A DNA stretch of 45,358 nucleotides from an uncultured Lachnospiraceae bacterium (GTDB taxonomy: Bacteria; Bacillota; Clostridia; Lachnospirales; Lachnospiraceae), in assembly GCA_910579275.1 (NCBI GenBank), contig CAJTTO010000037.1, positions 1 to 45,358 of the forward strand, written 5' to 3'. The notes under the pieces were generated by a model. That model ran no database searches. It was not told where the DNA came from and saw only the letters and a list, made by a program, of their open reading frames with translations. Position numbers and translations under genes: made by a program. This document shows, piece after piece, positions 42,026 through 45,358 of the stretch; the first letter of the stretch is position 1, and each line of letters starts with the position of its first letter.

Positions 42026-43237
42026 TCAGGATGGTGAAATGCCCGGCTTCACACCGTATTCCTGCTCGACAAACCTACGCATTGCAGGCATTGCGCGGCG
42101 CACCTTCTCCGTCTCAATACAGTATGCCATTCGGAAATATCCCGGACATCCAAACGTGTCACCCGGCACAAGCACCAAGTCATAATTCATTGCCCTCCGG
42201 CAGAATGCCACTGAATCCTCCTCGAGCGCTTTCGGAAAAATATAGAATGTTCCCCCCGGCTTCACGACCTCAAATCCAAGGCTGACAAGCGTATCATAGA
42301 TAATCTTCATATTTGTCTCATAGACCGACAAATCCGAGGTTAGCCCTAAAACCTCTGCCACTGCTATCTGTATGATGGAAGGCGGGCAGTTATGACCGAT
42401 TCCCCTTGAAATCTGCGCGCATATCGGCGAAATCAACGCACTGTCCGTGCACCTTGGATTTGCGGCAATATATCCCAGACGCTCCCCCGGTATAGAAAGC
42501 GACTTCGCAAAGGAATAACAGGAAAGGGAATTGTCATAATATTTTGAAATATATGGCGCGTCCACACCGTCAAAAATAATGTCGCGGTACGGCTCGTCCG
42601 AAATCAGGAAAATATCATGCCCATACTCTTTCTGTTTCGTCTCGAGCAGCTGCGCCAGCCTTTTGACGGTCTCTGTCGAATAGACAGTACCGGACGGGTT
42701 GTTCGGCGTATTGATAAGCAGCGCCATTGTTTTGGGGTTCAGCAGCTTTTCCAGCTCTCCGAAATTAATCTGGAACCGCTCTGTATCGGCAGGCACTACC
42801 CGCAGCACTGCCCCTGTCTGATTAACATAGTGATTATATTCCGGAAAATACGGTGCAAATGTGATGACCTCATCCCCAGGCTGGGTGACTGCCCGCACCG
42901 CGTGCGCCACGGCGCCTGCAGCGCCTGTCGTCATGAACAGATGCTCTGCCGTGTACTCCATTCCGTACATCCGATTCAAAAATTCAGCGAACTTCGCACG
43001 CACTGCCGGAATTCCCTGCGACTGGCTGTATCCGTGAAGCGCCATCGTGTCGCGCGTCTGCAAAAGTTCTACCATTTTATCTGTAAATGCCTGCGGCACT
43101 GGCACAGACGGATTTCCAAGACTGAAATCAAATACATTCTCACTCCCGATTTCCTTTGCCCGTCCCGCTGCCCACTCCGACATCTGCCTGATGACGGACT
43201 TCGCACCAAGCATATCCTTATAGTTCTGTGAAACCAT
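42026..43237 (-). CDS. Pyridoxal-phosphate aminotransferase, class I/II
   Basis: 403 residues from the ATG at 43237, preceded by GGAGG; an upstream in-frame ATG lacks a site. Motifs: FSLGNPSVPVPQAF, INTPNNPSGTVYS, ISDEPYRDIIFDG and the PLP Lys in SFAKSLSIPGERLGYIA (about residue 235). AspB-like; the substrate (likely aspartate or an aromatic/alanine type amino acid) cannot be decided. It is divergent from the PadR gene. Confidence 0.9.
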   Translation of the reverse strand: MVSQNYKDMLGAKSVIRQMSEWAAGRAKEIGSENVFDFSLGNPSVPVPQAFTDKMVELLQTRDTMALHGYSQSQGIPAVRAKFAEFLNRMYGMEYTAEHLFMTTGAAGAVAHAVRAVTQPGDEVITFAPYFPEYNHYVNQTGAVLRVVPADTERFQINFGELEKLLNPKTMALLINTPNNPSGTVYSTETVKRLAQLLETKQKEYGHDIFLISDEPYRDIIFDGVDAPYISKYYDNSLSCYSFAKSLSIPGERLGYIAANPRCTDSALISPICAQISRGIGHNCPPSIIQIAVAEVLGLTSDLSVYETNMKIIYDTLVSLGFEVVKPGGTFYIFPKALEEDSVAFCRRAMNYDLVLVPGDTFGCPGYFRMAYCIETEKVRRAMPAMRRFVEQEYGVKPGISPS

Positions 43238-43342
43238 TTTACTCCTCCATTCTATTTTCTGCTTTGTCAACTCATTGTATCACCATGAAAGAGAAAATGC
43301 AATTTTTTCACATTGTATTTATTTTTAAATAATATTTGCTTT

Positions 43343-43371
43343 TTGATATACTGTGTGCTACGATATATGTA
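43343..43371 (+). promoter_or_regulatory. Promoter of the PadR-HAAS pair
   Basis: TTGATA (43343-43348), 17 bases, TATGTA (43366-43371), 16 bases before the start codon; the interval also carries ATAT/ATGT-rich symmetry usual in PadR-controlled promoters, though I do not see a clean palindrome. Confidence 0.5.
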
Positions 43372-43386
43372 CAGGAGGTACAGTAT

Positions 43387-43719
43387 ATGAATATTGACGA
43401 TTGGAAATCCCAGATTAAGCGTGGAACCCTTGAATACTGTATATTGCTGCTGATTCGGAAACAATCCACTTACGGATATGAGCTGATCAGCACATTGGAA
43501 AACTACCCGATTATGGCTGCAAAGGAGAACACCATTTACCCGCTGCTGCGGCGGCTGTTAAAGGAGGCTTTTATCTCCTCGTCATGGCAGGAAAGCTCCG
43601 AAGGGCTGCCGCCGCGAAAATATTATACCATCACGGACAAAGGGCTGGAATACCTATCTGCAATGTCTGCCGAATGGGACAACCTGATACATACCATCAA
43701 TGAAATCAAAGGAGTGTGA
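43387..43719 (+). CDS. PadR-family transcriptional regulator
   Basis: 110 residues from the ATG at 43387 (GGAGGT six bases upstream). Winged helix with GTLEYCILLLIRKQSTYGYE, then ENTIYPLLRRLLKEAFISSS and LPPRKYYTITDKGLEYLS, all typical. Such small PadR proteins usually repress their own operon, often one that encodes a membrane protein. Overlaps or abuts the next gene. Confidence 0.92.
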   Translation: MNIDDWKSQIKRGTLEYCILLLIRKQSTYGYELISTLENYPIMAAKENTIYPLLRRLLKEAFISSSWQESSEGLPPRKYYTITDKGLEYLSAMSAEWDNLIHTINEIKGV

Positions 43720-43724
43720 AAATT

Positions 43725-44291
43725 ATGGAAGCAATGGAAAAAACATTAAACAACTATCTGGAACAGATTGACAAATACCTTAAACCAATGCCAGTCTCCG
43801 AGCGCGTTGACATTGTGAAGGAAATCCAGAGCCAGATGCTGGAGCTTCAGCAAAACGGCAGCCTGCCCGAACAAATTATCGAGCGGCTCGGCAGCCCAAA
43901 AGCACTGGCAAAAGCCTATCTGGGCGAAACGATATCAAAAACCCACAGCTTTAGCTGGCGCAAATTGAGCGCAGTCATTGCATTTTACAGCCTTGCAGGT
44001 TTTGGCGGCATGATGGTTCTGCCCTTTACCAGCATTTGCGGGATTGCCTTTATGTTCACCGGAGTGCTTTGTCCGATTATGGGAATCATCAAATTTGGTG
44101 CGCATCTTGTTGGCATCGAAATGCCAGAGATTGGCATTGTGTATAACAACTATACCGTCAGTGCCGCCGCCTTTCTGCCAATTTCATTTGTGACAGGCAT
44201 TGTGCTGTTCGTTGTAGGATGGCTCTTCTGGAAACTCACTATTTTTACGATTAAAGCCATGAGCCGCGGAAAGAAAAAACTTGTGTGCTGA
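43725..44291 (+). CDS. HAAS/DUF1700-domain membrane protein
   Basis: 188 residues from the ATG at 43725, with AAAGGAG 10 bases upstream; a GTG at 43716 overlaps PadR and is less likely. Residues about 1-70 are the HAAS/DUF1700 helical domain (YLEQIDKYLKPMPVSERVDI, QIIERLGSPKALAKAYL), followed by two groups of membrane helices (about 80-130 and 145-178). DUF1700 proteins are usually paired with PadR genes and thought to be membrane targets or sensors for them. A TGTGCTGAC hairpin follows. Confidence 0.88.
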   Translation: MEAMEKTLNNYLEQIDKYLKPMPVSERVDIVKEIQSQMLELQQNGSLPEQIIERLGSPKALAKAYLGETISKTHSFSWRKLSAVIAFYSLAGFGGMMVLPFTSICGIAFMFTGVLCPIMGIIKFGAHLVGIEMPEIGIVYNNYTVSAAAFLPISFVTGIVLFVVGWLFWKLTIFTIKAMSRGKKKLVC

Positions 44292-44306
44292 CAAACGGTC
44301 AGCACA
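44284..44306. terminator. Hairpin after PadR-HAAS pair
   Basis: 9-base stem TGTGCTGAC/GTCAGCACA, 5-base loop, overlapping the stop codon. Followed by TTACTTATT on the plus strand. Between convergent genes. Confidence 0.55.
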
Positions 44307-44313
44307 TTACTTA

Positions 44314-45358
44314 TTATAGGTCAAGTGTCGTAGGTGAAACCTGCCCAAAGATAACCATGCCGTCAAAGGTGTTTTTGGGTATGATCTCTGTGGTATAAAA
44401 CGACTTCATAATTGTAACCGCTGTAACATTTAAACATGTAATCCGCTGTTCATCCGATATTATCTGATTCCATTGACTGTCTTTCGCCGCTGATGAAAAG
44501 TCGATATAATAATAATTCTGTTCTGCTTCATCTGCCAATGCATTCAAAGAATTTTTGTTTTTGACATTCCGCTCCTCAAACCCATCGTCCGTTTGCGAAT
44601 TGAACGCCGTGGCCGCAGCATCCGTTCCTATGGCAAAATAATTGTCCCCAAGCTCCGCTGCCAGTAATTTTCCAAGACAGTCGTAATAGGGTGTGGTATT
44701 GACTTTCCCGATATGCCCGTTGTGCCCATTGATAAAAAGAACACTGCCGTCGCCATGCTCTATATACCACTGCACTTTTTCTGCCATGTGGCAGTCACGC
44801 ACTGCGTTATACGTGCTGTCCGACTTACGGATATCACAGCAATTATAAAGGCTGCGGGCGCACTCTCGCGCATATGCAAAGGTTTCACTTCCAAATAGTT
44901 CTGTAATGCGCCCTTTCGCATCATCAACTTCCCGTATCAGATTTTCTGCGGCGGTCATTCCCTGTTCAAATGCATCCGGCCGGATATCATACATTGCATC
45001 ATCATTTAAAAAGGCAAGTGCTTCCCTATGCTGCGCACACGCATCCGGATCAATCTGCTCCAGTATGTCAAAAACATACGCTTTGCTATTGTCTGCCCAC
45101 TGCATATCCATTCCGTAAAAATGCAGATCTTTTCCCTCTTCAGCGGTTTCATTGTAAGTCCGCATCCATTGTATCAGTTCCTCCATCTGTGCTGTGCGGT
45201 AAATGCGGAATCCAATCTGGGCGGCGGCTTCTTTTGCCGTGCCCTCTCCGCCATGGATGTAGTCGTCTACTTTCAGGGCGCTCCCGAAATCTCCTTCTAT
45301 AATGAAAGTGTGCTCTCGGAAACTCGAACCCCTTGTTTTATAAGGCTTCAGAAATTTC
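44314..45358 (-). CDS. Erythromycin esterase-like protein (partial at window edge, possibly frameshifted)
   Basis: The sequence from 45317 down to the stop at 44314 reads IIEGDFGSALKVDDYIHGGE, then EELIQWMRTYNETAEEGKDL, HFYGMDMQW and INGHNGHIGKVN, all typical of the Ere/succinoglycan-biosynthesis-type hydrolases. NGHNGH carries the pair of His near the metal/active site. Ere proteins hydrolyse the macrolide ring or related esters; many chromosomal members have other, unknown substrates. Before EGDFG the frame stays open to the window edge, but its text (KPYKTRGSSFREHT) does not look like the family. In another frame EISEAL-stop-NKGFEF does, with a TAA at 45338-45340. A frameshift and nonsense mutation are therefore likely. 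Confidence 0.7.
   Translation of the reverse strand, partial: KFLKPYKTRGSSFREHTFIIEGDFGSALKVDDYIHGGEGTAKEAAAQIGFRIYRTAQMEELIQWMRTYNETAEEGKDLHFYGMDMQWADNSKAYVFDILEQIDPDACAQHREALAFLNDDAMYDIRPDAFEQGMTAAENLIREVDDAKGRITELFGSETFAYARECARSLYNCCDIRKSDSTYNAVRDCHMAEKVQWYIEHGDGSVLFINGHNGHIGKVNTTPYYDCLGKLLAAELGDNYFAIGTDAAATAFNSQTDDGFEERNVKNKNSLNALADEAEQNYYYIDFSSAAKDSQWNQIISDEQRITCLNVTAVTIMKSFYTTEIIPKNTFDGMVIFGQVSPTTLDL

Noticed and set aside
1..45358. CRISPR array or tRNA/rRNA genes
   Set aside because: No regularly spaced direct repeats with unique spacers, and no cloverleaf or rRNA-like sequence was seen on reading through.

Overview
The window looks like chromosomal DNA of a spore-forming, probably motile member of the Firmicutes, most likely a Lachnospiraceae-type Clostridium relative. 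The sequence-level reasons are dipicolinate synthase genes (dpaA, dpaB) and a PdaA-type cortex deacetylase, strong purine-rich ribosome sites and sigma-A promoters, chemotaxis and HD-GYP genes, a PPi-type phosphofructokinase, an Rrf2-NifS-NifU iron-sulfur operon, and moderate GC in most genes with AT-rich intergenic DNA. Genus cannot be fixed from this alone.

Layout. 1-3449: a repeat copy at the edge, then a FapA-like protein with an N-terminal array of 26-residue repeats, and a response regulator/HD-GYP phosphodiesterase. 3460-6947: a sporulation unit, dpaA-dpaB-asnB, behind a sequence that fits the mother-cell sigma-K consensus. 7004-9676 (minus): sensor kinase and OmpR-type regulator, and a UBA-like membrane protein. 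9998-13456: tRNA dihydrouridine synthase, then on the minus strand folD with a zinc-ribbon/HTH protein, and a coiled-coil protein of unknown function. 13674-15863: a 14-unit SEL1 repeat protein and scrambled remains of a chemoreceptor. 15864-22015 (minus): an Rrf2 regulator, NifS, NifU, a large NirB-sized flavoprotein/rhodanese/sulfite-reductase/ferredoxin fusion, and a PPi-type phosphofructokinase.

22105-26707 is an AT-rich accessory zone: an undescribed 49-codon gene divergent from an XRE regulator plus Uma2 nuclease, a 155-bp structured repeat element with perfect terminal inverted repeats, a leader-peptide attenuator whose gene is gone, a GNAT gene with an internal deletion, an intact GNAT, a truncated PhnP-like hydrolase, a Phd-Doc toxin-antitoxin pair with a palindromic operator, and a fragment of a BNR-type protein abutting a C-terminally short ABC permease.

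26708-32856 (minus) is an unusual four-gene set with its own promoter: a plasmid-type Rep_3 initiator, an ABC ATPase, a Pro/Gln-repeat membrane protein and a large ABC permease. 32952-36243 (minus) is a MoxR-DUF58-membrane protein operon. The remainder holds pdaA, a chemoreceptor, an ArsR-type regulator with an unknown C-terminal domain, a perfect 58-bp palindrome, uppP, a patatin-like phospholipase, an aminotransferase, a PadR/HAAS pair, and an erythromycin-esterase homologue running off the right edge.

Two themes connect the genes: sporulation and envelope (dpaAB, asnB, pdaA, uppP, MoxR/DUF58) and sulfur/iron-sulfur metabolism (Rrf2, NifS, NifU and the fusion enzyme, with a shared candidate operator). 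All family assignments are by reading motifs; no database search was run.
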